Source of the DNA: Pyropia yezoensis
Lineage: Eukaryota > Rhodophyta > Bangiophyceae > Bangiales > Bangiaceae
DNA: 64,000 bases
NCBI GenBank assembly: GCA_009829735.1
Contig: CM020618.1
Coordinates: forward strand, 16,911,346-16,975,345
Direction: 5' to 3'
Every line of letters begins with the position of its first letter. Position 1 is the stretch's first letter. Positions 24,220-35,340 of this stretch are shown in pieces. The translations under genes were made by a program, and so were the position numbers. A model generated the notes under the pieces. That model was not told the DNA's origin, ran no database searches, and worked only from the letters and a program-made list of their open reading frames with translations.

Positions 24220-25150
24220 GGGAGCCAAGTTCGGCTATATCGACCAACATGAGGGACCGGCAGTAGCGGTCACCCTCAACGCGGGCGCGAGTAGCGACCC
24301 GAGGTCCGGAAAGGAGAAAGACCAAGCCAAGTCGGCCGCCTCTCCTCGTCCCCATGTGAACATGGAGGGTGTTCCACCCAGGTTGAGGGTTCAAGTTGAA
24401 CGCCTCTTGGACCAATATCACAAGTTGTGGGATGGTCAATTGGGACTCATGAGAGCCACCCAACACCGGATCGAGTTGAAACCCGGTGTACCCCCTAGAC
24501 GCCAACAACCGTATAGGGGAGGGCCCCGTTCAAGGGCCCTCGTCAAGGAGCGCTTCAACAAAACTATTGTTAGGCAGCTGCGCCACTATGTGAGTGAGCA
24601 CGTGAAGACGTGGGACCAATACATTTCTATTCTTACTACTGCCTACTATTCGCAGGTTCACTCATCTACCGGGAAAGTACCCCTCGCTTTTGTGACCCCC
24701 CGTCGTGTGCGGTCTATTGCCGTGCGGCGGTCGCTCCCAACTAGGGAGGATAGTGGCAGTACGCCTTCTCCTACTGAGAGTAAGGCGGAGTTCGCTGCTA
24801 GGCTGGAACACCTCATCCCTAAAGTCAGGGCTGAGCTGGACAAAGCACAAAAGCGCTACAAGCGTATCTTTGACAAAAAGGTGCGCAATGCGAAGCATGT
24901 CCCCGAACAGGGTGACTGGGTGCTGGTTCACTCACACACCCCAACTGGGGGTAAGTTGGTATTCCAGACGAAGGGGCCGTACCAGGTCCTTCGTACTGAT
25001 GGGCGGCGCTTCACCATCGAATGTGACGATGGGGTCCGCACAGTGAACGGACAGGACGTGGTCAAAGTTGCACCACCGCCTGCAGGCGACCCAGCTTGGG
25101 CGCGTGCTTTGGAAGCGTGGCGCCTCCCCTCACTGCCTGCGGCCAAATAG
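24220..25150 (+). mobile_element. pol remainder of copy A3 (pre-RT segment joined to integrase C-terminal part)
   Basis: The left part matches the region just upstream of RT in copy A1 (EGVPPRLRVQVERLLDQYHK at A1 20,080). The right part matches the integrase C-terminal region of copy A2 (TIVRQLRHYVSE, then the GPYQVLRTDGRRFTIE barrel-like segment). Everything between is absent. It is a large internal deletion and not a functional polymerase. Confidence 0.78.
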
Positions 25151-25165
25151 GGCCCGCAGGAGTAC

Positions 25166-25351
25166 GTGTTCGATAAGTTCATCGACCACGGATGGGATGA
25201 GGACACTAACCGCCTCATGTTGAGGGTGCGTTGGTTTGGCTACAAAGCCAAGGACGATACGTGGGAGTATGTGGAGGACCTTCCCGCTGAGAAGGTCCGA
25301 GCGTACTGTGCCCGGAATGAGATAGACCCCAACAGCCCTCCCTCAACGTGA
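25166..25351 (+). mobile_element. chromodomain at the end of family-A pol (copy A3)
   Basis: About 60 residues: FDKFIDHGWDEDTNRLMLRV, then RWFGYKAKDDTWEYVEDLPA. This has the chromodomain aromatic and acidic pattern (W/Y...DTWE...ENL). The same tail ends pol in copy A2 (about 28,816-29,000, minus). It identifies the family as a chromovirus. Confidence 0.72.
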
Positions 25352-25462
25352 GGGAAGGCCGAGCAACAGTGCCAAGAGAGTGCTTCAAGTCGAAGTGGTA
25401 CGCAGAGTGGCTTTTAACTACAGCCCTAACCCTCACACTCTCACAACAAAGGCAGCTACCAA

Positions 25463-27787
25463 CTAGGCACGCATGCTAGACTCTTCCACTCCACGGCCCT
25501 CGCCCTCACGTGGAGGCGAGCGGCGAGACCCACGCCGATAACGCTCTCCACTCGTTGGAAGGGGCGGCGGCTCCAAGTCGGAACCGTCGCGCCCTTCACG
25601 GTCGCGCAAGTGGCGCCGACCGTGGCTACTCTTCTGCCTGGTCTTGTGCGCACGTTGGTGACGCAGACGCTGGACAGACTCCGTCTCCGACGGGGTAGAG
25701 GACTCCGAGACGGAGTAAGACAACTCGTCTTCCGACACGGAGGGAGAGCGCCGCGATTGTCGGCGACGACGGGGAGGAGGCGAGCATGCCCGGCTCGCGC
25801 GACGTTTGCCACGCCCAAGTGGGGCTGGCTGGGGCAAAATAGCCCCAATGCGGGCCAACTCGGCTGTCATAAACTCCGCCACCGACTCGCAACTCGCGGT
25901 CGCCACTGCAGTACGAACGCGCTCCTCAAGTTGAGGAGTCTCGGAAGTTTGGAGGGTTGCGGTCGACGCGGCCAACCAAGAAATGGTGCGCACCAACGTG
26001 GTGATCATCATCTCTGAGGTTAGAGGCGTGGGCGGTAACACCAACTTGGGGTATACCGTCAGGAGGGTGGCTCCCAAGCTGGGGGACACCGGGGTGGAGG
26101 ACTCCACGGCCACGCTGATCGGGATGTTCCCGTGAGGCTGGAAAGGAACAGGAGGAAGCGGAGGGGCACGCCGAGGTGGCGGTACCCGGGTGTAACTGCG
26201 ACCCCGACTTGGGGCCCCCGCAGTAGGTTGAGTCATATGGTCATCATAGGACGGCACGGCCATAACTATGGGCTTGTCCGGGGGTGGCGCAGTGTGGCGA
26301 TCCACCCCTGGGGCATACGGGTAGTCCCCGATGCCCAACCCCTCTCGTAGGACCACACGGCCGTCGTGAAGTTCACGAGCGACCCACACGAACTGGCGAA
26401 GTGCGCCATCGTCCTTGGGCCCACGAGTGGGGCGGCGCAACTTGTGCTCAATGCTCTCCCACTCGATAAACTTATGGAGCCGGAGCATCTCCTCAAGTAG
26501 AGTGAGTTGTCCTGATGAGCACCCCTCAGCAAGTAGCTGAGGGGTGAGCTGTTCCAAGCCTTGGATGAGCCGGAGGGGGAGATGCCAGAGCATCCCCCGC
26601 CGCTGAACACAGGACACCCAGGTCGACATGACCTCGAGGAGCCACTGGGTGGCCAACATGGCCCACACCAGGTGATCAGGGCCAGCCTTCAACATGACGG
26701 AGCCGAAGTGTTCAAGCAACCGTGGCAGCAACGCCTGGAACCCGTAGGGGACCTCAACTTGAGGCCACCACTCGGGCTTCTTCGGATAGTACTGCTCCTT
26801 ACTGGCAGCAGACTGTTGAGGAAACTCAAGTTGAGCCGAGGTCACCAAGTAGGGACCTCGCCGGTAATCTTTCTCCATCCGCACATCAAAGTGATGAGTG
26901 TGCGGATCGGCCTCGTGGAAGTACGGGGGGCGAGTTGCCACCGCGTCCCAAGTAAAGGTCGGCAAGTCGCCGGGACCCGGGATAGTTCCCCCGCGGTCCA
27001 CCATGGCCTTGGCACGCTGAACGTCCTCAACTTCCTCATCGTCCAGGAAGGCAAACTGGTCCGTCCTGAAGCCGGCAGAGAACCCGACCCTACGGGGATA
27101 CTTCTCCCGTAGGCGGTCCCATTCCCGACCCATCGCTGCGCCAAGTCGGCCACAGCGAAGAACAGTCAACCCCTTCTCATAGAGAGGCCAAGCGGGGTAA
27201 AACCACCGCCCCAAGGCCTCACGCGGGACAACTTGTCCCGCCTCCGGGGGAGACCCCGCCGTCAACCCAAAGCCGGGTGACGCGGGAGTCCCATCCCCCG
27301 GCGCGATCGCGGAGCCCCCGCCGGAAGTCCCGGCGGGTGCTGCACCGTAGGAGGTGTCCTCCATGCGCTCGTCAAGAGAGTCCGTCTCCACTCCCGGGGT
27401 CGCCATGGCTCTCCCCAAGTTGGGGAGAGACGCTCTGGCTATCGCGGCACGAGACCCGCCTCGAGTTGAGGGGGACTCGGATCGTGGGTATACGGGTGGC
27501 ATCCCCAGCGTGGGGCGGCCCAGTGGAAGGTGAAGGGGAGGTGGCGGTGATGGTGAAGTGTGAACTGAGGAGAGCAAGCTGCCGAGTGGGCAAGCTTGAG
27601 GAGAGGGGCGGTCAACGTGACCGCCTCCACATCCGCGTGACGTACTCGATGGGGGACAGCAAGTCGCGCCCCCAACGCCGAGACGTGCGTTTACGCACCC
27701 CCGCACAGGGCCGACCGCGTCGGTCGGAACTGAGGAGAGGGGAGTGTGGCAGTATTGACCCCCAGGTAGGGGGGCAACACGTGCCAT
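25463..27787 (-). CDS. long antisense reading frame of family-A element (unknown protein)
   Basis: A 774-codon frame on the strand opposite to pol, convergent with it across a 111-bp spacer. It opens inside the 3' LTR. An in-frame ATG at 27,406 (MATPGVETDSLDERMED) gives a 647-residue alternative start that matches the decayed copy at 13.2-13.3 kb. The N-terminus is Pro/Ser/Gly-rich. The centre is helical and Leu/Trp-rich (PEWWPQVEVPYGFQALLPRL ... LEEMLRLHKFIEWESIEHKL). The C-terminus is acidic-serine followed by an Arg/Ser-rich basic tail (RRRRQSRRSPSVSEDELSYS), suggesting nucleic-acid binding or nuclear entry. No known domain was recognised. Copies exist at 12.1-13.6 kb (decayed) and 28.1-28.7 kb (C-terminal part, open). 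Antisense frames are known in some plant gypsy lineages; a relationship is not shown. Confidence 0.6.
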   Translation of the reverse strand: MARVAPLPGGQYCHTPLSSVPTDAVGPVRGCVNARLGVGGATCCPPSSTSRGCGGGHVDRPSPQACPLGSLLSSVHTSPSPPPPLHLPLGRPTLGMPPVYPRSESPSTRGGSRAAIARASLPNLGRAMATPGVETDSLDERMEDTSYGAAPAGTSGGGSAIAPGDGTPASPGFGLTAGSPPEAGQVVPREALGRWFYPAWPLYEKGLTVLRCGRLGAAMGREWDRLREKYPRRVGFSAGFRTDQFAFLDDEEVEDVQRAKAMVDRGGTIPGPGDLPTFTWDAVATRPPYFHEADPHTHHFDVRMEKDYRRGPYLVTSAQLEFPQQSAASKEQYYPKKPEWWPQVEVPYGFQALLPRLLEHFGSVMLKAGPDHLVWAMLATQWLLEVMSTWVSCVQRRGMLWHLPLRLIQGLEQLTPQLLAEGCSSGQLTLLEEMLRLHKFIEWESIEHKLRRPTRGPKDDGALRQFVWVARELHDGRVVLREGLGIGDYPYAPGVDRHTAPPPDKPIVMAVPSYDDHMTQPTAGAPSRGRSYTRVPPPRRAPPLPPVPFQPHGNIPISVAVESSTPVSPSLGATLLTVYPKLVLPPTPLTSEMMITTLVRTISWLAASTATLQTSETPQLEERVRTAVATASCESVAEFMTAELARIGAILPQPAPLGRGKRRASRACSPPPRRRRQSRRSPSVSEDELSYSVSESSTPSETESVQRLRHQRAHKTRQKSSHGRRHLRDREGRDGSDLEPPPLPTSGERYRRGSRRSPPREGEGRGVEESSMRA

Positions 27788-28148
27788 GCACGGGGCGGCA
27801 GGCCACTAGCCTGATCCGTTCCTCCCCCTGCATTTTGGTCCATATTCCCTAAGTTAGGGATAGTTAGCTTACTAGTAAATCCAACTTGGATTTGAGGGTT
27901 TTCTGCATTTATCGTCTTGAATTTTCGTGTGGCCCGGTGGCCTGGTGCTGGGGTGGGAGATTCTGAGTGGCGAGATTCTGAGTGGACCCTGGGGGGATAA
28001 GGGGAGGGACAGCGGGGCTTGGCCCTGCGTCCCCGTCCCGACCAAGAAACTGTTGGACCACACACCATCCTCTTGTTTGTCCGTGGGGGGTTTGCCCCAC
28101 AACAGGGACAGAGTGTGTGCGACTTGCACTTCTTCCGGTTCCCCCGAC
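27745..28148 (+). repeat. 3' LTR of copy A3 (end missing)
   Basis: Begins TGTGGCAGTATTGACC like the 5' LTR and runs about 404 bp. It then stops where copy A2 sequence begins. The antisense frame's most upstream ATG lies within it. Confidence 0.82.
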
Positions 28149-28704
28149 TTTCGAAATGATTATCACCACGTTGGTTCGCACCATTTCTTGGTTGGCCGCG
28201 TCGGCTGCAACACTTTAAGCTTCGGAGACTCCCTACCTTGAGGAGCGCGTTCGTTCTGCTGTGGGGACCGCGAGTTGCAAGTCGGTAGCGGGGTTCATGA
28301 CGACCGAGCTGGCTCGTATTGGGTCAATTGTGCCCCAGCTAGCCCCACTGGGGCGTTGCCAGCGTCGGGCGAGCCGGGCATGCTCACCTCCTCGCCGTCG
28401 TCGCCGTCACTCGCGGCGGCCTCCCTCCGTGTCGGAAGACGAGTTGTCTTACTCCGTCTCGGAGTCCTCTACCCCGTCGGACACGGAGTCTGTCCAGCGT
28501 CTGCGTCACCAACTTGCGCGCAAGACCAAGCAGAAGAGTAGCCGCGGTCGTCGCCACTTGCGCGACCGTGAGGGGCGCGACGGTTCCGACTTGGAGCCGC
28601 CGCCCCCTCCTACGGGTGGGGAACGTTATCGGCGTGGGTCTCGCCGCTCGCCTCCACGTGAGGGCGAGGGCCGTGGTGTTGGGGAGTCTAGCACGCGTGC
28701 CTAG
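28149..28704 (+). mobile_element. C-terminal part of the antisense frame in copy A2
   Basis: About 185 codons closely match the C-terminus of the frame at 25,463-27,787, including SVSEDELSYSVSESSTPS and the basic RDREGRDGSDLEPPP tail. It ends 111 bp from the end of pol, exactly as in copy A3. It begins at the junction with the truncated LTR, so its start is missing. Confidence 0.7.
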
Positions 28705-28815
28705 TTGGCAGCTGACTTTGTTGTGAGAGTGTGAGGGTTAGGGCTGTAGTTAAAAGCCACTCTGCGTACCACTTCGACTTGAAGCACTCTCTTGGCACTG
28801 TTGCTCGGCCTTCCC

Positions 28816-31800
28816 TCACGTTGAAGAAGGGCAGTTAGGGTCGACATCATTCCGGGCGCAGTATGCCCGGACCTTCTCAGCAGGAAGATTTTCTAGGTAT
28901 TCCCACGTATCATCCTTCGCATTGTAGCCGAACCAACGCACCTTCAACGTGAGGCGGTTAGTGTCCTCATCCCACCCGTAGTCGATGAACTTATCGAACA
29001 CGTACTCCTGCGGGCCCTGTTTGGTCGCAGGTAGCGAAGGCAGGCGCCACGCCTTCAGCGCACGCACCCAAGCCGGGTCGCCTGCCGAAGGTGGTGCAAC
29101 TTTTACCACGTCCTGTCCGCTCACTGTGCGGACCCCATCGTCACTTTCGATGGTAACCCGTCGCCCATCCGTACAAAGGACCTCGTATGGCCCCTTCGTC
29201 TGGAACACCAACTCACCCCCAGCTGGGGTGTGTGAGTGAGTCAGCACCCAGTCACCCTGCTCGGGGACATGCTTGGCATTGCGCACCTTCTTGTCAAAAG
29301 TACGTTTGTAGCGCTTTCGCGCTCTTTCCATCTCAGCCCTGACTTTAGGGATGAGTTTCTCGAGCCTTGCAGCGAACTCCACCTTACTCTCAGTCGGAGT
29401 GGGTGTACTGCCATCGGCCTCCCTAGTTGGGAGCGGCGGCCGTACGGAAATAGACCGCACGCGACGTGGGGTCACAATACCGAGGGGTACTTCCCCGGTA
29501 GATGAGTGAACCTGCGAAGTGTAGGCGGTCGTAAGAGTAGAAATGTATTGGTCCCACGTCTTCACGGGCTCACTCACATAGTGGCGCAGCTGCCGAACAA
29601 TAATCTTGTTGGAGCGCTCCACCTGTACGTCAGATTGTGGGTGGTAGGGGGTGGCATAGTTCGCCAGAACCCCCCACATATCCAGCACTACCTGAAACAG
29701 TACGGACGCAAACTGCGGTCCATTGTCCGATAGTGTACTGTCCGGGATGCCATACGTGGGAGCCCAGTGATCTAGGAAGGCTGACACGACCGACATGGCC
29801 GTGATCTCTGCCAGTGGGATCGCTCGCGTAAGTTTCGTGAAGCGGTCACAGATGACCAGGAGGTACTGGTTGCCCTCCTCGGTCACTGGCAGGGGCCCAA
29901 GGATGTCCATTGCCAACGCGGCAAGGGGCTCCTTGGCCAGGAACAGCAACATAGCCGTAGTAGGCCTCCGTTCCATCAGACGGTTCTGTGCACAACTTGT
30001 GCAGGCAGCCACCCAACTGTAGATGTCCACCACCATGGACGGCCAGTAGTACCTGGTCCTCAGGGTCTGGTACAGTTTACAAGACCCCAGGTGTCCACCC
30101 GAGGGAGCGTTATGCTCCCTCTCAAGGATACTGTCCTTGAGGGATGCGGGGACGACAAGGTGGTCGGTCCCCTGAATTACCCCCCTCCTCAAGAGGAGGA
30201 CATCGTCTCCGATGAAGAACCGCGTCTCCGCCACCGTATCTAGCGTATCCCTCTGCGACTTGCAAAAGGAGTTCTCGGCCTGGGCCTTCACGACCTCGTC
30301 CAGGGACTGGGGCAAGTACTTCTTGTTCCCTGGCGCCTCGGGGTTCAACGCCTGACCCGAGCGCGTGACTACCCTCACGATGGGAATGTCATCATCGACT
30401 GGGTTAGTGTCCAGCCCCTCGGTAGGTACCCGAGAAAGGCCGTCGGCTAGGGCATGTTGCCTGCCAGGTCGGTACTCAATATCAATGTGGAAGGGTGCCA
30501 GTCGCACCCTCCACCTGTTGAGGCGTTTGTTCATGCAATCCGTCTTGAAGATGAACTGCAACGTGCGGTGGTCACAGCGGATGAGGAACTTCTCACCCTC
30601 TAGGTAGTGACGAAGTGACGTCACCGCCAATACCTCTGCGAGTCCTTCCAACTCGAAGACTCCGTAGTTTTTCTCAGCCGAGTTCAGCCCCTTGCTGAAG
30701 TATCCTACCGGCAAGTACTCCTTTTCCGGCTGCTGCTGAAGCAACACACGGCCAAGTTCGTCGTAGCGAGCATCCACGTCTAAGGTGAAGTGGCGTCCCA
30801 ACCTGGGAATAGCCAACATAGGGGGCTTCTGCAGTAGGTCCCGAAGAGTCTCAAAGGATTCCTGCTCCACCCGACTTAGAGGAGGCGGGTTCTTCGGTAA
30901 CGTCGAGCTAACTAGCTCATTCAGCGGCTTTGCCACCTTGGCGAAGCTCTTGGTGAAACGTCTGTCCACGGTACACATCCCGAGGAAGCTCCTCATCTGG
31001 GTCTGGGTCCGGGGGTACTGAGCCTTATGGATGGCTCTCAAGTTCTTCTCGTTGACAATGAGGCGCCCCGGACGGACAACATGTCCCAAGTATTCCACCT
31101 TTTCAGTGAAGAGGTGGCACTTACTCGCCTTCAGTGACACACAGGCGTCAGCAAATAGCTTGAACACCTGGCCAAGATGGCCAATGTGCTCCTCCGGACT
31201 TCGGGAGAGCACAATGATATCGTCTAGGTACACAAGACAGATCTGCCACCGTACTCCGGCCATAATCATGTCCATAGCGCGCTGGAAAGTTGCCGGCGCG
31301 TTGCACAGTCCAAACGGTAGTCGTTTGCACAGGTAGGTACCACAGTGACAGGTAAAGGTAGTTTTATGCCAGTCCTCCGGGGCAATGGGAATTTGCCAGT
31401 ACCCCGCGTTACAGTCCAGGGTAGAGAACACGTTTGCCTCCCCCAGAGAGTCCAGACAGTCGTCCATCCTAGGTAGGGGATAACTGTCCTTCACCGTGCT
31501 CTCGTTGAGCTTACAGTAGTCAATACAGAACCGTGGGGTCCCATCAGCTTTGGGGACAATGACCACCGGACTCGCCCACTCGGCGTTGCTGGCCTCAATC
31601 ACATCGAGGGCCTCCATGCGAGCGACTTGCTCCTCGAAGAGGGCCCTTGAACGGGGCCCTCCCCTGTGCGGTTGTTGGCGTACAGGGGGTGCACCGGACT
31701 TCAACTCGATCCGGTGTTGGGTGGCTCTCATGAGTCCCAATTGACCATCCCACAACTTGTGGTATTGGTCCAAGAGGCGTTCAACTTGAACCCTCAACCC

Positions 31801-32799
31801 GGGTGGAACATTCTCCAGGTTCACGTGGGGCCGAGGAGAGGCGGCCGGCTTGGCTCGGTGGTTCTCCTTTCCAGACTTCGGGTCGCTACTCGCGCCCGCG
31901 CTGAGGGTGACCGCTACTACGGGTCCCTCATGTTGGTCGATGTAGCCAAACTTGGCCCCCAACTTGAAGTACTTGGGCGAAGAGCTCAGGTTCATAACCT
32001 GGATCCTCCACGGGACTCCGGCTTTGGAGTCCATCGTGTCAAGGGCAACATGCACTTGGTGCTTATGAGCAAGACGGGGGTTAGGGTGCACCAACCTGTT
32101 CCCCGTATAATCAGTTACAACGTCAACGTGCGCCACCGAGTTGGGGGGCCACGTGTCATTACGGGCTAAACGCACAGTACCCGCAAGCCCTTCTCCCACG
32201 GAGCAAACAGGCTTCGACTGTGAGACTGTCACAGGAGCCACAGACTTTCCCTTGACAAGGATGAAGATGGTCTCCCCATTCATCAACTTGACCCATTACT
32301 CCGGGCCACAAGTCGGAGGCTTTTGTGTTAGAACATAAGGGGTACCCAGAAGCAGGGGTACCGATATATTCTCGACTACTCCATGGGTCACGTCGACCTC
32401 ATGGGTTCCCAACCTAATTGGTAGGGTCACGGCACCAACAATGGGAAGTACCCCACCATTGATGTCAATCATATGGTCGGCCTGAGACCTCCAGCGTTGG
32501 AGCTTCATCTCCTTTGGTAGTAGCGACTTGCGTATCAAAGAGGGGTCTGAACCGGTATCAAGTACGATACGGGCACAACAGGCACGGCCGGGGGCAAGTT
32601 GCACCCGTCCAGCCACCTGGAAGTTCTCACCCGCCAGCACCGCGATGACCCGACGTGGGTTTACGTTCTTGGGGAGTCCTACCTGATATGGGCGGACTCC
32701 CTTAGGTCGGCGCAGTATCCGGCAGGGTTGGTTCGTCCTCTTGACCCACTTGGCCGAGGCTGCCGTTCTGAGCGTAGGACGGCCAGCTCCGACGGTCAT
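28816..32799 (-). mobile_element. family-A pol region with chromodomain (copy A2)
   Basis: Minus-strand order: aspartic protease (VLDTGSDPS), RT (RFCIDYCKLNEST ... YLDDIIVLSRS), RNase H (LDVDARYDELG, IRCDHRTL), integrase zinc-binding segment (GGHLGSCKLYQTL ... CTSCAQNR), integrase core (TYGIPDSTLSDNGPQFASVL, YHPQSDVQVERSN), the integrase C-terminal barrel-like segment, and a terminal chromodomain (LKVRWFGYNAKDDTWEYLEN). This is the only copy in the window with the full RT-to-chromodomain series. The copy is a fossil with a small number of breaks. Confidence 0.87.
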
Positions 32800-34800
32800 T
32801 CGTTTCCCGCCGACTTGGCGTCGGAATCCGGGGGCGATGGGAAAGACGACGAGTCCGAGGACGTCGTGTCCGCCCCTTCCGCCGATGGTGTGGTGACCGC
32901 CACTACCGGTCGAGGTCCACCCTCGCTGCGTGAACGTACTTCGTTCGTAGCCGACTTCTTACTCGCATTCTTGACGAATTATTGAATGCGTTTACTCGAC
33001 ATAGGGCAATCATATGCCCAGCGTCCATCAGAGTTGCAGTTCCAACACCGATGGTCAGTTCCCGGAGGGGTCTTCCCGACTTGGGAAGCCGATGAGGTGC
33101 CCTGAGAAGTTCCCACGGCAGCTACTACCTTATCCTTGCGGATTCGGCGTGCCACTCGTAGCTCTCTGGCCTGGTACGCCTCCTCTCGTTCCGTGGCCAG
33201 CTCGGACTGACGCTCCTGGCGTTCTTCCTCCCGCAACTTGCGGTAGGCCTCACGTCTGCGGTAGGCGACCCTAGCCAATTTGGCCAGTGTCGCCCGGGCA
33301 GTATTATGCTCCCGGGTCTCCATCCGGACTGACCAGTGGAGTCCCTCCACAAACCGACTCTTCACCACAGCTTGTGGATGAAGAAAGCCACAAAGATTAT
33401 TGAGCGTAAGCTCTTACGGACCCGCTCCGCAAAGGACAACTCGTCCTCAGTCTCTTCCTGATGAGCTTGCGTACACTCCTCGACTTGAGAAACCAACGCT
33501 GCTTCATCCACCATAGCTTTCAACAGCCAGTTGACGAGCTCCAAGTAGGACGTCACCTCGCCAGCGCCTCCACTTGAGGAACTGGGCATGACGGACATGA
33601 TCTCTGTCCCTAGGTCGCCCTTGGTAAACTCCTGTAGCATGTAGAAAGCCATGCCCTCACTTATGGCATTGTCGTCACAGGCTTTTGTGAAACGACGTAG
33701 AAACTGAAAGACACGGAGGGGGGGAGCTCCATCGCGCTGCGCGTTGTGCCCTAAAGAGTGAAGTACATTCTTCTTGGCACGGCCCATAGCTCGAGCCTGA
33801 ATAGGACCGTACGCCACCGACTTGTTGTGGACGGCGTAGGCCTCACAGTCATAGATCCTCTGGTAGACCGGGTTGGCGACCTGGATCTTGGGCGGCACCT
33901 CACGTGGGGGGAAAAGTTGCTGAGGCAATGGGGTGAGTTGACCCGCAGTGCCTATCGTCTGCCGCGGCGAGCTTGGTGTAGCCACCGGCGTTTCCGAGGA
34001 AAACTCCCCCGTGAAGGGCGTGCGCCCCACCGAGAATGGTGTGGCTCCCTCGTTGGGAGTCACAGGGGTCGCCCCCGGTTCGGAGCGACCTGAAACAGGC
34101 GTAGGGAGGGATTCCCCCTGCGTCTGTGGGCTCGAAAGCCCCAATCCGGTCTGGACATTGAGACCATCTGGCATGCTCGCCACAATCTGATTCAGAATGG
34201 TATTTGTCATCGTGACCACCAGGTCCGGAAAAGTCTGCCGCAACAATTTGGTCGCTACCCAACGGACAGTTTCCGCGAGGAGTGGATTATAGACTCCAGT
34301 TGAGTCTCGGTCCGCCTCCGGGAGCTCACCTGAGGGATAACCACGATCCTCAAGGGTCTCAACCTGGGGCATGGGCGCGAGCCCATCGCCGACCAACGGA
34401 GGTCCGCCGTCCTCCGAAAGCCTAGTTGGCGATGGCTCCAAGCCGAAGTTGGCTCAAACCCGAGTGGATCCCGCGGGGACAGTCCTCACCCCTTGGGACG
34501 TTCCCGTTCAGTGTACCACACGGTGGCCGGACTAGGGCCCACCAACATCAGAAGTGTCACCCGAATGAACTCCCGACTGAGTCGGGGTGGCCTGTTGCCC
34601 GCTCGTACTCACAGTCCTGCTGGCTTGAGGGACCTCTAGTCCCTCTGCGAGCCCAGGTACACCTACCTGTGTATCACCAGTATTGAAAGGCACTGAAGTA
34701 CGTGCGTCACCCGTGTACTCCCCAGACGACGGGGGGTCCGAACCAGCCATGTTGGCTAACGATCCGTATGACACGGTCCAAGTCCAGCGCTCCTCTGAGA
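32800..34800 (-). mobile_element. family-A gag and leader (copy A2)
   Basis: The minus strand carries the same gag as A1: Ser/Pro-rich N-terminus, capsid-like segment (VFQFLRRFTKACDDNAISEG), Arg/Glu-rich stretch and the knuckle CWNCNSDGRWAYDC near 33,010-33,060. The conserved knuckle His is present. Broken. The leader continues to the primer-binding site at 34,850-34,867. Confidence 0.8.
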
Positions 34801-34869
34801 CAGAGGGCCCCCTACACCCGGGTGCACCCGGAGGTAAAGTTTACCTCTCTCCCCTGCTGCTCCACCAAA

Positions 34870-35340
34870 TGTGGCAAAAACCACATGCACACACGGCACC
34901 CAAGTTGGGGCGGTGTGCTAGGGCTGCCTCCCGTGTCGGGGGAACCGGAAGAAGTGCAAGTCGCACACACTCTGTCCCTGTTGTGGGGCAATTCCCCCAC
35001 TATCAAACAAGAAGATGGTGTGTGGTCCAACAGTTTCTTGGTCGGGACATGGAAGCGAGTCCAAGCCCCGCCGTCGCTCCCCTTATCCCCCCAGGGTCCC
35101 CTCAGAATCTCGCCACACAGAATCTCCCACCCCAGCACCTGCCCACCGGGCCACACGAAAATTCAAGCCGATAAAATGCAGAAGACCCTCAAATCCACGT
35201 TGGATTTACTAGTAAGCTAACTATCCCTAACTTAGGGAATATGGACCCAAATGCATGGGGAGAAACGGGTCAGGCCAGTTGCCTGCAGCCCCTTGCATGG
35301 CACGTGTTGCCCCCCCTACCTGGGGCTCAATACTGCCACA
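34870..35340 (-). repeat. 5' LTR of copy A2
   Basis: 471 bp with ends TGTGGCA and TGCCACA, in minus orientation. The inner edge adjoins the conserved primer-binding site. The right flank is AAGTT; the partner flank is lost with the missing 3' end. Confidence 0.87.

Larger units (their letters stand above)
23197..28148 (+). mobile_element. family-A copy A3: pol-deleted derivative with open antisense frame
   Basis: LTR (23,197-23,665), leader (23,666-24,219), a short pol remainder, a chromodomain, the long antisense frame, and a 3' LTR (27,745-28,148) that is cut short. Gag and most of protease, RT, RNase H and integrase are missing. It is therefore a non-autonomous derivative that would depend on another copy. 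The flank CAGTC at 23,192-23,196 matches the solo LTR's target duplication. At 28,148/28,149 it joins copy A2 abruptly. Confidence 0.83.
28149..35340 (-). mobile_element. Ty3/gypsy chromovirus family A, copy A2 (3' end missing)
   Basis: A minus-strand copy with 5' LTR (34,870-35,340), primer-binding site, leader, gag, and the whole pol through chromodomain. It also keeps the C-terminal part of the antisense frame on the plus strand. It is cut at 28,149, so the antisense frame's beginning and the 3' LTR are gone. The coding region carries roughly two or three breaks. Closely similar to A1 and A3. Confidence 0.86.
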
